From Apostichopus japonicus (taxonomy: Eukaryota; Echinodermata; Holothuroidea; Aspidochirotida; Stichopodidae): a DNA stretch of 64,000 nucleotides. The stretch covers positions 10,247,713 through 10,311,712 of the forward strand of contig NC_092574.1 of NCBI RefSeq assembly GCF_037975245.1. Direction: 5' to 3'. Positions 1 to 12,859 of this stretch are shown one piece after another. Positions within the stretch are counted from its first letter, which is position 1. Each line of letters opens with the position of its first letter. The translations under genes were made by a program, and so were the position numbers. A model generated the notes under the pieces. That model saw only the letters and a program-made list of their open reading frames with translations. It was not told the origin of the DNA and ran no database searches.

Positions 1-1524
1 TTTTTAGATTCAAAAAGTCTAGAAACACATTTTAAGCCTATATGCCCTACATCGAGACAGATAATGCCCACTTGTGAACAGGTTGTGACAACAGCAAATT
101 CACAACACAATTGTTTTTATATCAAGAAATATTAAAGAGGCAATTCACGTATTAAAGAGGCAATTCACGCCACACGCTTCAGTGCATGTGATCTCATGCG
201 AAGAACCTTGCGACTATCTGAGGCCCACTCTCTAGAACTGCCTGGGGTAGACGGACACCAAAGTTTAACAGACATAGCAGGGGAGAGAAGTGATTGATAT
301 TGGTCACGGTTTGTATGTGAATGCCGGGTACATCTAGTGTATATGAGACAAAGTCACATTTTAAAGCAACCGCTTTCACAAAGTGTGATAAGATAGAAGA
401 GTACAAGTTTGACCGGATGTAACCCTGTTTGGTCATAACAGCATACGATAATAAAGGTTTTTAAAGGGAAAACTTCTAACCTCACTCCCTCCTAGATTAA
501 AAATGGGGTACATGCAATAACCTTTATGAAAGGGCGTAATGGGCCTGGAGAAGAGGCCTAATTTCCCCCAACCGAATATACAAGTGCCCGACTTCCTCCA
601 CCACAAATAACGATGGAGGTGGGGGGGGGGGGGATGGGGACATATACCTAGTCCACTTCCATTTGTGCACATCACCGTTTAGTCCAATACATTAGTCTTC
701 CGTCCATTTCTCAGATGAATGATATACATTATCTCATGACGACAGTCCCACTGATATGAGGGATATGAGGCTGAGAATGAATAAGTACGGTGAACCTTCC
801 GTCTCGAGGATATAGCTTGGGTACCTTTTACAAAAAAAATCAGTACTGAGAGTTTGAAACTATACAAATGAGAAGGAAATACCACAACTATAGGAATTAG
901 ACAGTGTGGTGAAGATTGACTTTGCCATTAGTCTCCCGGTAGGATTTATGAGGATTCCTACCGAGCATTAATAACTATTTCCTGTAACTTCCTGTGCTTA
1001 TACCGTCTTCCCATTCCTTGATAACTATATAGTTAACACGAAACCTTGAAAAATACTACTGCTCAGAAGTGTAGGCGGTACACAACGGTTCTCTGAAGTG
1101 TGTACAGGATGCACGCGCTACTCACAAAAAGTTTCAGATAATAATCTCGTCACATAATATTTCCATTTCAGTTTACTTCCTGTGATCAACAGTCATTGTA
1201 ATACTTCAGTCATTATTCCGTCGTTTTTTTAGTAAATTGTCCTGAATTTGCTTTACGATTTGTGCAAGGAAATGAATAGTTGAACAGCCAAAGGAAAAAG
1301 TGCTTATTTGGCTAAAAGAAAAAAACAAGAAAAGAAGAGAAAACGGCGACTTAATGAAATATGTCATATTCATTTTAGGTACTTAAAAGCAGTTTCAGTA
1401 ATTTAAGAACATCGAAAATCAAGATAAAAACTTAAGGGTTTCTCTTGAAACACCGGATAATTATAAAGTCGGTAGGCTATATGTATAAGTTGCTAAACTC
1501 ACAACAGAAACTTCAGAAATAATA
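1..1524. other. Intergenic DNA, no gene recognised
   Basis: No recognisable gene was found. Open frames here are under 81 codons, have no familiar motif, and are what AT-rich non-coding DNA gives by chance. The only local irregularity is a G-run near 618-632. A short direct duplication of about 22 bases, with the core tattaaagaggcaattcacg, occurs near 131-170. Confidence 0.6.
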
Positions 1525-1745
1525 GGAGTGTTAGCTCAGTGGTTAGCGCCGGTGCCTTTAAATCATATAAGGTCCCAAGTTCGAGTCACTCCAAGTTTAA
1601 TGTATGTCGTCCAGTTATAAGTTGTTGACAATTAATAATCATGGACGTTAAATATGAATCTAAGAGACCGACTTCGGTCAGCTTGCGACCAATGATGGCT
1701 TCTTCGTGAGTTCCTGCTTGCAGGAGGATCTAAAATAAATACATA
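1525..1745 (+). mobile_element. tRNA-derived SINE-like element
   Basis: The first 68 bases look like a degenerate tRNA. GGAGTG (1525-1530) pairs with CACTCC (1587-1592) as an acceptor stem. TAGCTCAGTGG (1532-1542) matches the polymerase III A box, and AGTTCGAGTCA (1578-1588) is a near match to the B box. A non-tRNA body of about 130 bases follows, with a short hairpin (gaccgacttcggtc, and further on cctgcttgcagg), ending in an A-rich tail around 1730-1745. A tRNA head, an unrelated body and an A-rich tail are the usual SINE plan. The anticodon arm is poor (a CCTT/AAGG stem around a 10-base loop), so a working tRNA gene is unlikely. No target-site duplication was identified, so the 3' limit is approximate. 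Confidence 0.7.
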
Positions 1746-3779
1746 CAATAAGTGACAGACCAGCAACATGAATGATCAAAATTAAGCAGAATCATTCTAC
1801 CTGGGATATACTAATCTCAGAAGCCATTTATGTAGCTTTTCGACCTTTCTTTTGGTAGTACAATTATTTGATTAATTCGTCTTTGTCGGTGATCGGATCG
1901 GGGATGAAGAGATTTTATCTCGTGAGACATAGAGATGACCTTATTTCTTTCTTGACTTTCGTTTACTTAAAGAAAAGAGTAATTTACCACTCAAAAGCTA
2001 TACGACAGACTGATTTATTCCTTGTATATTGTTAGTATGTTGAGGGTGTGAAGGCTAAGCAAACCATTCTTTTCTTTGATATTATATATATTTTTCATTT
2101 TTTCTTATTTCGCATTTTATCTTTACTACCCGTATAACCAACCTTTTAAAACACGTTAACTCAGTTGACTCTAGTATCAATTTTGGTTTGTTAATGTATC
2201 CGTTAGTTGTCAATGAATCTGTCAATAATGCTGGATATCGGTAACAATTAGTTTACTGAAAAGAAAAACAAAGCGCGTTAAGAAGAATGGCTGCTTTGAA
2301 CAGGAATATCTCTGATTTATGTCCATGTCTTACGAAAGTTCTGCAGCTACTTGAACTTCACTCCATCAAAAGTTTTATTGCAATTTTATTTACGACAAGC
2401 ATCCGTTTATATAGAATAGAAGTTAGGTAAGGGAAAGCGGGTTGAATATATATCTTATGCTCTCCAAACTTTATGATCCAGCGATGTTTCATTCTGTGAA
2501 ATACGTTGTTATTGTTAAATCCATATATTACCACCTCTCCGGATATCTATCTATCTATCGAAAGTGCTCCTGCCCAAACGTCCTATTTTCGTTTCGTCTA
2601 TGCGGTCGCTCTAACAAGTATTTTTAACCTTTAAACTTCACAGAAATTGAACATTTTTTTTATGTCAATAATTAATCAATGCTGCACTATAGGTCATTGT
2701 AAAATCAAATCCAACACACAATTGCGAGCGGGATTAGAAAACGTTATCACATAAAAACAACGCTGGTAGTCATGATAATACAATATATTTCTAATATTAT
2801 TATATAATATAATAAAATACTAAAATTTAGAAACAAAGTAGTCTATCATAAATAATGCAAATTTAATTAAGTATATTAACACTACTAGCATAATCATTTT
2901 TTAAATAAAGTTGAAACGATGACAGTAAAAAAATATTGGTGTTAACTATTGTTTACACGTTGTTGTAATATAATATTTTGTTAAATGTACAATATTAAAG
3001 TTGTGAGAGTTTGGAAGTTTTATCAAACAAGTAAACGTTTTACTGACATTCTTATTGTAAGCTAAAATTATAACATGTCTCTTGTATAAATTCTTCTTTC
3101 TGACCCACACCACCCTATATGCTATAACCACACACCTGTGACTGAACCTAGCCCATGAGACCGAGCCAGTATTTATGGCTAACCTGGCTTTATCCTTTAG
3201 GGAGCTTCACACCGGCCCATTATTTCCATATTGCGATATTTCTCTATCATGTAACCAGGGAGCTGCTACTCTAACTGCTTCCCTGATGTAACTGTCGGGG
3301 TAACATTTCGCGTCATCGTATGTGCGTTAAACCTTCGGTGTACCTTTCTCCTTTCGGCAAAATATTCTTATCCAATTTGCATCTTTCAATTAGGTCAAAT
3401 AAACTTCTCTGAAAAGTAGATGGGGGCCTATTACGTGCGATTACATAATTTGTTACATCCACTATTTACTGTTACCAGTATCGACTCACTTTATATACAG
3501 GGCTAGCAGTTGGGAAAACAGGTTTATCTCTTCCTATTTATCTGGGCTTATGATCTCTTCTTAATTTTAAGAAACAGGGTGCAGATGAACGAGACGAGAA
3601 GAAAAACATCACGCTCGTGCAAACAATCACTTTAACTATAGTTAGATATGTCAACAGTTACAGTTATGAAATTGTCTTAGAGGCAGTGCCTCCGCGAGGA
3701 TGTTGAGTCTCAAAGGAAAAAGCAGAGTGTGAAGGAGGACAGAAATTCACCCTCCCCCTTCTGAAATATTTATATTCCG

Positions 3780-3821
<42 letters not shown>

Positions 3822-5625
3822 GTATTGACATAAGTATCAGACGCTGCTGAGTAGAACATTCCATCAATTTTTTTAATACGGTTACAACAGATAATTGAAA
3901 GGGAGATGGTAAAATACGATGCAAAACATATCCTGCCACTTCCCCACTATTTGTCAATCAACTTGTCAATCAATGGTCACAACTTACCACTGTTTAACAT
4001 ATTGTATTGGTACATGGGTTGGTACATTATTCATAGTGGGTGGTTAGTCGTGGTGAGGATATGGAATATATATAACTGGAGCTGCATGGTGAAAACATTT
4101 GAACACCAATATCAAGTTGTACTAGGAGGATGTCGGCCGAATTCGATAAATGCTTCCCGTCAAATGTCTTCCTCTGTCTACCTCTGAAGAAGATGTTATT
4201 CAAGCAGTAAGGTGGCATTCGTAAAACCGATAAATAAATACATATTGTTACCGTTAATCCATTTCCGTCTAACCTTCTAGCAAAAGCATCTCAACTAATT
4301 TCATTTTAGTATTATAAAAGACTTCCTGACATTTTACGTGATGACACTAAAAGCTTGTTCTTAAATCAAATATTGACCCCGTCCGTCTTTTCCGTTCAAT
4401 ATATAGTTGTGATAACAGCTGAAAATCTGGTGATTTTAAAGAAATAACGATTACATTTTCTACTGTTTCAATGGGCAAAGCTTTACAAAGAATTTAAGAA
4501 AAGTACGTACATAATTCCCATGGGTAATTAGAGCGCGCATGTCGATTTTGCAAATGAAGTGACTCTATCAGTTGCTGCATGTGCCTCAGAAGTGCCTTGA
4601 CTGAATAGTTGCCATTTGAAGGGAAAGTGTGAGATAGAACGAAAAACGTTTTAGTTAGAAATAACATTATGCAGGTTATATACTTTTAAACTGCCGTTCT
4701 TTCTTCTTCTTATTATTATATTTTGGATGAATTGTGCATATCCCCAGGATACAAAAAAAAGAAGGAAACTCACAATAAAACATAAATCACCATTTTGGCC
4801 GACCTTATCCAATTGCTGTTCGATTTCTCTGATGTTACTGTCTACTAGAAGCGGACTAAACAAGGACCTAATTCATATTATGTTCTGTGTCGTCAGATGG
4901 AGGGAGTTGCAGGAAATCTGGTGTAATTTTGTAATCAGTAAAATTGGGCACATCGGTGAAGTCGTGACTTCACCCTATGGCGCTTGTCTTTTTGGTGAAG
5001 CTAAGGATGCAGTTTTATTTGACTGTAAGAGACACCGATAGATTACATTATATTCACTGATGTACTGATATACGCATCATGAACGTAACTGAGACATAAG
5101 CACGTTTTTTACCTGAAGATAGGCGTGTCAATGGAATATTACAATACCAGCATTTATTTCATAAGTAAAGAACTCACAGAAGTGAAAACTATTTTGTCTG
5201 CTTCGATTTCCAAACAAAATAATATTCATTTATGTACCTATAGCACCTCGATCGTGGGCCTCAATCTTTTGACGGCTTGTAAACCATCCTTGGATTCACA
5301 CCAAACATGTCAGAGATAGATCCTATTTGATTCCATCTGGAGGAAATCACCAATGTATATTTTGAAAATACCTTCTGCTGTTTGTGTTTTGTTCACACCT
5401 TTAACATTAAAATATTTTCCTGTGTTATCGACCTGTTCATTATCCATCTTTTTGCCCATAACGGCAAGCCTAAATTTAATACACTAAGACTGCCATTGTT
5501 GTCTAAAATTTGAATTCAGTTTACTACAAAAATACCCATAAAAATCATTAGAATACAAAATTGTTTTCGAAAGACGGGTATTGATATCGATTACAATATA
5601 CAATCATACACATACACATTCACAC
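1746..5625. other. Intergenic DNA, no gene recognised
   Basis: No coding region could be supported. The stretch is AT-rich, with a (TA)n tract at 3782-3815 and scattered short frames without motifs. A small imperfect inverted repeat at 3251-3294 has a diverged relative at 31101-31140 (see findings). Confidence 0.55.
3782..3815. repeat. (TA)n microsatellite
   Basis: An uninterrupted alternating TA run of about 34 bases. Confidence 0.95.
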
Positions 5626-6702
5626 TAGTGTTTACACGGGTCCAAAAATCGGGAACCGGGTACCCGAGAGCCGTTACCCGTCGGGTACCCGGGTACCCGG
5701 GAAAAAATTGTTTACCCTCGTGTATAACGATTTTCAAGAAATTACATATTAGATGCTATAATAAATGAATTATATTCTCTACTGACAATGTTTTCATGTT
5801 CAAAAACGTATGTGTAAGGTAAGGTATAAAACCTTCCTCAATAATTTCTATTTGCTTTTTTTCTGTCATAAACTTGTTAATTACTTAATATAATTAACAT
5901 TCCTACTAATTAGTAGTTATGTTGTTAACATCGCACTGCCGCCGCTGCTTATGCTAGCTCTCCACGTCTATTGGATCATACCATAAAATATCCCTTTACT
6001 TTAGCTCAGTTGTTACTACTACTATCTATTATGCAAGCCCAGGGTTCGCATTAGCCGCGAGATTACGCGATTCGCGCAATTTGATCGCATTTGGAATACA
6101 CGATTAGTAAAAAGCCACTTGGATTATTATTTTTTAGTTATCCCGTTTATAATCCATAAACATGTCGTAAAATTCCTTGTCAGCCTTTCCTTCTATGAAA
6201 TAAACGAATGAATAAATAATAATTTCTTCCACATGATAGCCTTACACCACACTAAGTCAATGCATGAGAAATCTAGCAAAGCCTAACCATCTGGTTATTC
6301 GCTGAAATTGTGACGCAGTTATAAGATAGCCATGGAACACATTCATTATTGCTGTTACGTTCGACCACATGGTTGCCTAACACCACACTAAGTCAATGGG
6401 AAATCTGCCTAGCCGTAGATTTCTATAAAAAAAAATTAAATCACACTTTGCGTAGGATTCGGGTAATAAATTAGGAAACCGGGTAGAATCGCGTCGGGCG
6501 GGTACCTTCGTTATTGCTGTTATCTTCGACCACATATTTTAGCCTAACACCACACTAAGTCAATGGGAAATCTGCCTAACCGTAGATTTGCACAAAAAAA
6601 AATTAAATCACACTTTTCGTAGGATTCGGGTAATAAATTAGGAACCGGGTAGTATTACGTCGGGCGGGTACCCGGGTACCCGGATAACCCGTGCAAACAC
6701 TA
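5626..6702. mobile_element. Non-autonomous hAT-like DNA transposon
   Basis: The ends are inverted repeats. The left end reads TAGTGTTTACACGGGT, and the right end read in reverse complement is TAGTGTTTGCACGGGT (15 of 16). Both ends continue into GC-rich gggtacccgggtaccc-type sequence. The flanks attcacac (5618-5625) and atcacaca (6703-6710) look like an 8-bp target-site duplication altered by one indel, which would fit the hAT superfamily. No transposase frame is present, so this is a MITE-like or internally deleted copy of 1077 bp. Its right half contains a ~167-bp direct duplication (6341-6504 and 6508-6675). Confidence 0.72.
6341..6675. repeat. 167-bp direct duplication inside the hAT-like element
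   Basis: Two adjacent copies each run from ttgctgtta, through ccacactaagtcaatgggaaa and an A-run, to gtcgggcgggtacc. They differ by scattered substitutions and small indels. A shorter, more decayed relative with ccacactaagtcaatg lies near 6245. The second copy ends in the GC-rich right terminal region of the element. Confidence 0.85.
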
Positions 6703-6817
6703 ATCACACATAAACTTTGTTTTCTATTATATAAGCTACATCCGATGACATTCCCCTTTATTCTAACCCTTTTTCTGGACAACCGATGACTTTTGTTCTC
6801 TAGTGTTAGACAACTCC

Positions 6818-6849
<32 letters not shown>

Positions 6850-6866
6850 TAACATATATATATAAT

Positions 6867-6925
<59 letters not shown>

Positions 6926-8769
6926 CATCTATACAGGTATGTTCAGCAAGACATTTACCCATGTATACAGACCAAACAATCGTTAGGTATCCTTTTAATT
7001 ATCAAATGATAAGCGACAAATTTCGACAAAAAATTGTACTGGGTTTCCGAACGTTGTCCAAATTTTATACTTTGTAACTATTACCCAAGAAAACAAGATT
7101 ATATAATAATTATTGTGGTCAAGAAGTCTCGCCGAGCGGATACCGGTTTGATGAATTTGATCAAGTTCGTGAACAACTACCACATTTAGTTAATCATTGC
7201 TGTGATCATTCTGCACAAATTACAACAAACTGTCTCATGATAAACCTGTCAAACATTTGGTAATTGCATTGCGAACCGAGCTGTAGAAGACATTTCAGAC
7301 ATATTTAAAAAAAAATGACATGAATCATGCATGGTCAGATCAAGAATCAATGAACTTTATGGGATTCGTATGGCTGTCTGCGCATTGTAATAAAAGTAGC
7401 TTTGAAGAAATAGAGCCAAATTTCACTTCATGTTTAATTCTTTGCTCTCCCTGAACAAAAAATTAAAGTGACTTATAAGGTAAAGACTCAACCACCTCCT
7501 GCACTTTTGATCTTATGTCCTTTTGGTAATTGATTATATATTCAGGAGTATTTTACAAATGCCAACCTTTTTCCAAATCTAGCGAGGAAGCGAGGAAAAA
7601 AAAAATGATAAACAGGTGCCTCGATTGGGGTGATACTTAGTTTAGCACATCTGCAGCAAATGTATTCTACAAACTTCGCAATATGTGGGTGTGTTTGTTA
7701 ATATTTATATTCGGTTAGCTTTGTAGATTTGAGAAACAAAAGTGTGACTTACGACACTGCAAAAGTGGAAAGGATCATCCAAGAAAGGTGCGAGGAATAT
7801 TTCCCCATTGGATTTGATAATGAAAACAAAGGATTAGACTTGCAAAGTGACCTCAGTCGAAGATGACGTCAGACCCGTCTCTTCTTGGTTATCCTTTTTT
7901 CGAAATTTGACTCATTAAGCCTGTTGAGACGGAACGAAATCTGAAGTAATCGTATCGCTCCGACGATAAATATAACAAAGATGGGGCTTATGCAAATTTT
8001 GGTTTATGGGTTACTTTGGCAGGTTTTCGCACCCACAATAACAGAAATCAGTGACAGACAGAAACCTTTAAAGATACAATATGACACAATCGTCAATTTA
8101 TGCTATTCAATGGTAACACCCAATATCAATTACTTCATGGTTGATCAAGTCTAAACCGACGCGCTGTTCGCTATGAGATGTGTAATCAATCACGTTATTA
8201 GGAAGTCACTTGTGGTATGATACGATAAGTCGTTCTCTCAGAAATCGGTCTTAACTTTTTGACGTCGGAGATTATACACAATCAACCACATCATGCACAT
8301 TCCAATCGCATTGATTATCCACATCATTAGTTGAATCTATATAAGCAGTGAAAGAGAATACAGAAGTAGATAAGAAAGTAACTTATATCAATATAAATAA
8401 TATATTAACAGAGAGAAAACAAACTGAATTTGAAAAAGTGCAATGATTTCAATTTGATGAGTTCAGTGTTATTATATAAACGTGTAAGACCAACCTGCCA
8501 TTAATCGTCGTATCAGTGAATCGAGGGGCAGGTCATGCCCAGGCGACAAATATATCTTATTTCATATCTTGAACATGAATGCAGATGGTTATTTATCCCA
8601 TATTTACCCCTACCCGTCCGGCTGGTTCACAACAGACCCTGACTGTACTTCATCTTTGCCAACCGACTTAAGTCAGGCCTGTTGACGCTTTTCATAGTCA
8701 ACTGAAATGGATCTCTTTTGTTACCATCCTGTGTACCGTTTAATACCATTCTAACAGGTCATAACATAC
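6703..8769. other. Intergenic DNA with (TA)n tract
   Basis: No gene was recognised. A long interrupted (TA)n microsatellite lies at about 6825-6922. The rest is AT-rich single-copy-looking sequence with no frame carrying a familiar domain. Confidence 0.55.
6825..6922. repeat. Interrupted (TA)n microsatellite
   Basis: Alternating TA runs are broken by ttaaca and gtatatg interruptions. The total is about 98 bases. Confidence 0.92.
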
Positions 8770-8850
8770 CAGTGGCGGAGATTTCTTGCCAGAAGTGGGG
8801 GGGGGGGGGTTGCAGGCCATTGATGAAATAAAAAGTCATAACTGCTGGCT

Positions 8851-9730
8851 CACTATCTAAGTGGAGCGCCACCATAAGTTGGCTCGAAGTGCACAAAAAA
8901 TTTTTGGCAAATATTGCCTCCCAGATTGCAGTAAATGGCACTGCCCAGGCCTTGAAAAGCTGCATTTAACCAGGGGCGTATGCAGGATTTTCTAACCCGG
9001 GGGCGCGTATTACTATCTAATCGTAGCGCCACCATTAGTTGGCGCGCAGCGAACAAGCAAATTTCTGGTTTTGGTACCCCCAGATCACCGGAAATGGCAC
9101 TTCTCGGGCTTGAAACAGACCAACCATATGTACACTTTTGCCTGAGAACCAAGTTTTTTCCAAATACTTTTTTTCTCATCTATAACCTTTTTGAAGATTG
9201 TCACCAGTCACACATCATGTTCGACTTCATCACATATCCTGTGGATCATTGCTTTTGTAGGTGATTCTTCATCGGGGCCCACAATATCCGTCAGCCCCAC
9301 TGTTCAGAATTTGAAAATTCACAATTCTCGTGAATAAATTCACTTCAAAACATACCCATAATGTTGCACAAAATATCATCTATGGACAACCGATATAGAA
9401 AAACCTCCTTCAAACCCTAACACACGGGTCAAAATTGCACGAGTATGATGAAGAATGTTGGTTAGGGAATTTTCGAAAATTCAGACGGCTAATAAAAGAT
9501 TTCGTTGAAGGAAATAAAAATATACCAGATATTTCCGGAAACCGAACACTACACACATCGACAGTTTTGAGCATGGGCGCAGATCAGTCTTGGATAATGG
9601 TGGGGACGCGTGTCTGTTCTATGACACTATCTAAGCGGAGCGCGACCATGGGTTCGCGCGTAGCGTACGATTTTTTTGGGCAAATATACCTCCCAGATCG
9701 CCGGAAATAACACTTCCCAGACCTACTGAT
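8851..9730. repeat. Three diverged ~110-bp sub-repeats inside the hAT-like element
   Basis: Copies lie at about 8851-8960, 9011-9115 and 9624-9730. Each begins actatctaa, continues with an agcgc(c/g)accat core and a tcccagat(t/c)gc or cccagatcaccgg segment, and ends near gaaat(g/a)(g/a)cac. Divergence between copies is large, so they look old. The third lies inside the nested element. Confidence 0.75.
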
Positions 9731-10129
9731 GCTCCTAAACCTCCTTAAGTTTTAGATCTCATGGCTTAGAAATTTAGTTTGGAGAAATACATGGGCGTCT
9801 GCAGAAAGAAAATCAGGGGACAAATAATCCAAGTAGACTTTTGTGTATACGATGGGTCTGGGGTCCTCTCCCAGAAAACAAATATAGACTGCCGCAAATG
9901 CGATTTCCGTCCTATATTTAACAACTGTGGATAAAATACAATAAAATGAGAACTGCTGCATGTCATTTGCACAATGCTGGATCAAACTGCGCCAAAGTTC
10001 AATACAGGGGAACTTGAAATGCAGCTATTGGTCAAGACAAATTGGTGGGGACACGGTATATCATGTCCCCACTACTGAAAAAGTTGGTGGGGACGCGTCC
10101 CGCTGTCCTCACCAGGATCTGCGCCCATG
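9572..10129. mobile_element. Nested TIR element inside the larger hAT-like element
   Basis: Perfect 14-bp terminal inverted repeats, CATGGGCGCAGATC at the left and its reverse complement at 10116-10129, bound a 558-bp segment. The flanks gttttgag (9564-9571) and gtttggag (10130-10137) match at 7 of 8 positions, consistent with an 8-bp hAT-type duplication. Both ends also share ggtggggacgcgt just inside. No coding capacity is visible. It appears to have inserted into the element at 8770-10707. Confidence 0.72.
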
Positions 10130-10707
10130 GTTTGGAGGCTGTTATCGTGGAACGCCATTTTCATGCTCACTGATATGATGTGATATCTGCTGTTTGCTTT
10201 ACAAATTCGAATAGCTGTTCCTCTTTCTCTTCCCTTTTTCTTGCCGTATTTTCTACTCCATCCTTTTCTCCTTTTCTCTCTTTCTTCTTTTTCTTTTCCT
10301 TCCTTCACCTCGTTGAAGTTGGCAAGTGTATACAGTTCCAAAGCTATTCAACAGCAACAAAACGTTATTTTGTGTATGTCTGTTGTGGGGTGAAGTTAGC
10401 GCTATGAGCTACAAGTTCCAATGCGCAAGGTGGGGGAAAGGGGCTAGAAATAATGTGTGGGTCAATTCTAACTCGGTTTTCGGTCGTTTATTGTTGATGT
10501 AGCCTACCAGGTAAAAGGTTGAAATGACTTTAACAATTTCAAATTTAATAATTTGATTTATTATGCAATTTGGAGCACATAACATAGGCTATAACAGAAC
10601 ATTACTGGCAAAAACTAGGGGGGGTTGATTGTGTGGGCCAACCCCCCCCCCTCTTCAAAAAGTGGGGGGTTAAAACCCCCCCAACCCCCCCTGTTTCTCC
10701 GCCACTG

Positions 10708-12859
10708 TAACATACTAACGCTCATGCCTATATGTCAGAACATGAGCACTATGACGTGGAGCTCCAAATTAATGCTAAATACAACTAGGATTACATCGGA
10801 ATGTCCACATCTGTGTAACATTTCGTATGCTCCTGTGCTATTCGAAAATAACATGTTATAAACTTCCCAATTATTGTCTTCATTTTAATTCACTTAAAGA
10901 AACTCCTGTAATTAAATATCTTTTACCCATTACTTGCTATTAGACTTTGCTTCTATTAGTTATTTCAGTATGTCGACTACAACTTCAAAAGCAATGCCGT
11001 GGTTTTGGTTGTGAACACAAAGTTACTATACAGAGAACTCCCTGACGAGAACGAAAACTTTTTGTAAACACAGAAAGCGTTTTATGCAGGTAAAGTGACA
11101 GTAACAATTGTCCTTGGTGATAAGCATGTACGTTTTTTCGAGTCGACAGAAAATTTAGCAGTCGTGGAAAACTGTGTACATTGATACAATTCATACGATG
11201 CTCTCAACCGAACAAAAGACAGGAATTCTTATGTATTACTCACGGTTTAGCACTTTACCGAAATGCTGAACAAGCAATATATAATCGAATCACAAAGAAA
11301 CTTGAATAATTCAAAACCAGGTTAAGTTTAAGTAAACATGCTTTGATGGCATATGTTAAACTGACAATTTTGTGTACTTTAAGAAGGACAGGTAAATAAC
11401 TTAAGGTAAATCTTGAGTCGTTTTCATCTTCTCCTACTCCTTACAGACATATTTTTGCAATCATAATGTCATCCGTGGCATCGTTGTTATTTGGCATGTG
11501 AATAGTTCGAAGAATATTGGAGAACTCACTCTCAGAGTTTAAAGCTTACAATGTCAAGTTTTGTTTGATTAATCTTAAAGGATCAATGCAAAATATTTTA
11601 TAGAAACCTATGAAATTGATATCATTCGTAGTGTGCCCTTCACCAGGTCATGTTGGCATAAATATGATATGGGACAGCTGTACATGTTATTTTCATTTGG
11701 GGCTGCAAACCAGACGGTTACCTCAAGTTTTTCGAAAATATGAATCCAACATATTAAGAACTCCAACGGTTAAGCGTCTTCCGATAAAGAAAAGGACTTT
11801 CTTCATAACATTTAAAATCGAATGGGTACTTTAAGGAACTTTTTTATTTTAGTTGCATACGTTCCCCTGCCTCCTACACCCGGACTCCGTCGCCCTGTAA
11901 GTCTCCAAGACGAATTTCCAAGAAGTAATATGTAATTTGTCCAAAAGCTATAAATCTACTTCGTAGTATTTCAAAACTGTCTACGAACTGAAATTTGAAG
12001 TTATTCGCATCACGATGAATGTCTTGTTTGGACCAAAATCCACAACAAGGTTAGTTAAAATCTCCGGAAATTACATCGCAAGACCGTGATTGAGATGTCC
12101 GGATAAAGCCTAATCCTTAATGGTATAGCGGTTACCAAAACGTGGACACGTTAAGGCCGTCACGATGGACTTTATTTGAGTACAGAAGACCTTTCCTTTA
12201 AGCATACAATTCCAAAACAATCATTCATCTGGGTTTTTGTTAACAATTGGCTTTAGGCATAGGCAGAATTTCAGTCTTTGTATGACTATATAGTCCAAGC
12301 AAAAGAAGAGTTACAGTGCGGTTAATTTTTCTATAGCTAAATATGTGGAATGCCATTTTATATTAAAGCCAACTTGACGATGACGTCGGTTCCTCGATAG
12401 ACGTGGTACTGTTTGTTCATTGAGTTTTATAAAGCATAATAACTCAACCAAACTATTTTCTGTTTAATATGAACAACTGAACACTTTTAGATGTCGTTCA
12501 CTACTATTTGTCCTTGATAACTTTCTTATGCATGATAAAAGAGTTATTTGAGACAATAACATTTGATAGTAACCTATCGCTTCTTGTGTTGCATCTAGGG
12601 AACTGGCTTAATTATATGTACATTGGACCCAGTATAGTCCAGTCGTTTTAATAAAAAAGCTTCATATACTTAAAGGGTCATTTCTCAAAGATAAGTATAG
12701 TAACACAACCTGGACTGATAACAGCGTTGTATAGTGCTTTAAAACATATCAATATTAATGTTATGCCATATAAAGTCATGTCAAGTCAAATTATGCACAC
12801 ATAAAGATCTATTGTGCCATGAACTCATGCCGCAAATAAATCTTAATTAAAACGTGCGT
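10708..12859. other. Upstream flank of the EGF/FAM171/CCP gene
   Basis: No independent gene was recognised. This is where the promoter, and possibly 5' untranslated exons, of the downstream gene should lie, but I cannot place a transcription start. A TATAAAG at 12769-12775 is the only core-promoter-like motif near the start codon. Confidence 0.45.
12769..12775 (+). promoter_or_regulatory. Possible TATA box
   Basis: TATAAAG lies 85 bases before the start codon at 12860. That spacing would give a short leader if transcription began about 25-30 bases downstream. In AT-rich DNA such a motif is common by chance, and an upstream non-coding exon is equally possible. Confidence 0.2.

Larger units (their letters stand above)
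8770..10707. mobile_element. hAT-like DNA transposon, non-autonomous, with perfect 8-bp TSD
   Basis: The left end reads CAGTGGCGGAGA, and the right end (10696-10707) is its exact reverse complement. The element is flanked by identical TAACATAC copies at 8762-8769 and 10708-10715. An 8-bp duplication with a short TIR beginning CAG is the classic hAT signature. Both ends run into G-rich or C-rich sub-terminal tracts. The 1938-bp interior has no transposase and is a patchwork of three diverged ~110-bp sub-repeats, a second left-end-like sequence at about 8971 (CAGGGGCGTATGCAGG), and a nested TIR element at 9572-10129. Mobilisation would need a transposase supplied elsewhere. Confidence 0.85.

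Noticed and set aside
12115-12165. tRNA-like A box (tggtatagcggtta)
   Set aside because: There is no B box, no acceptor-stem pairing and no cloverleaf, so neither a tRNA gene nor a SINE is supported.
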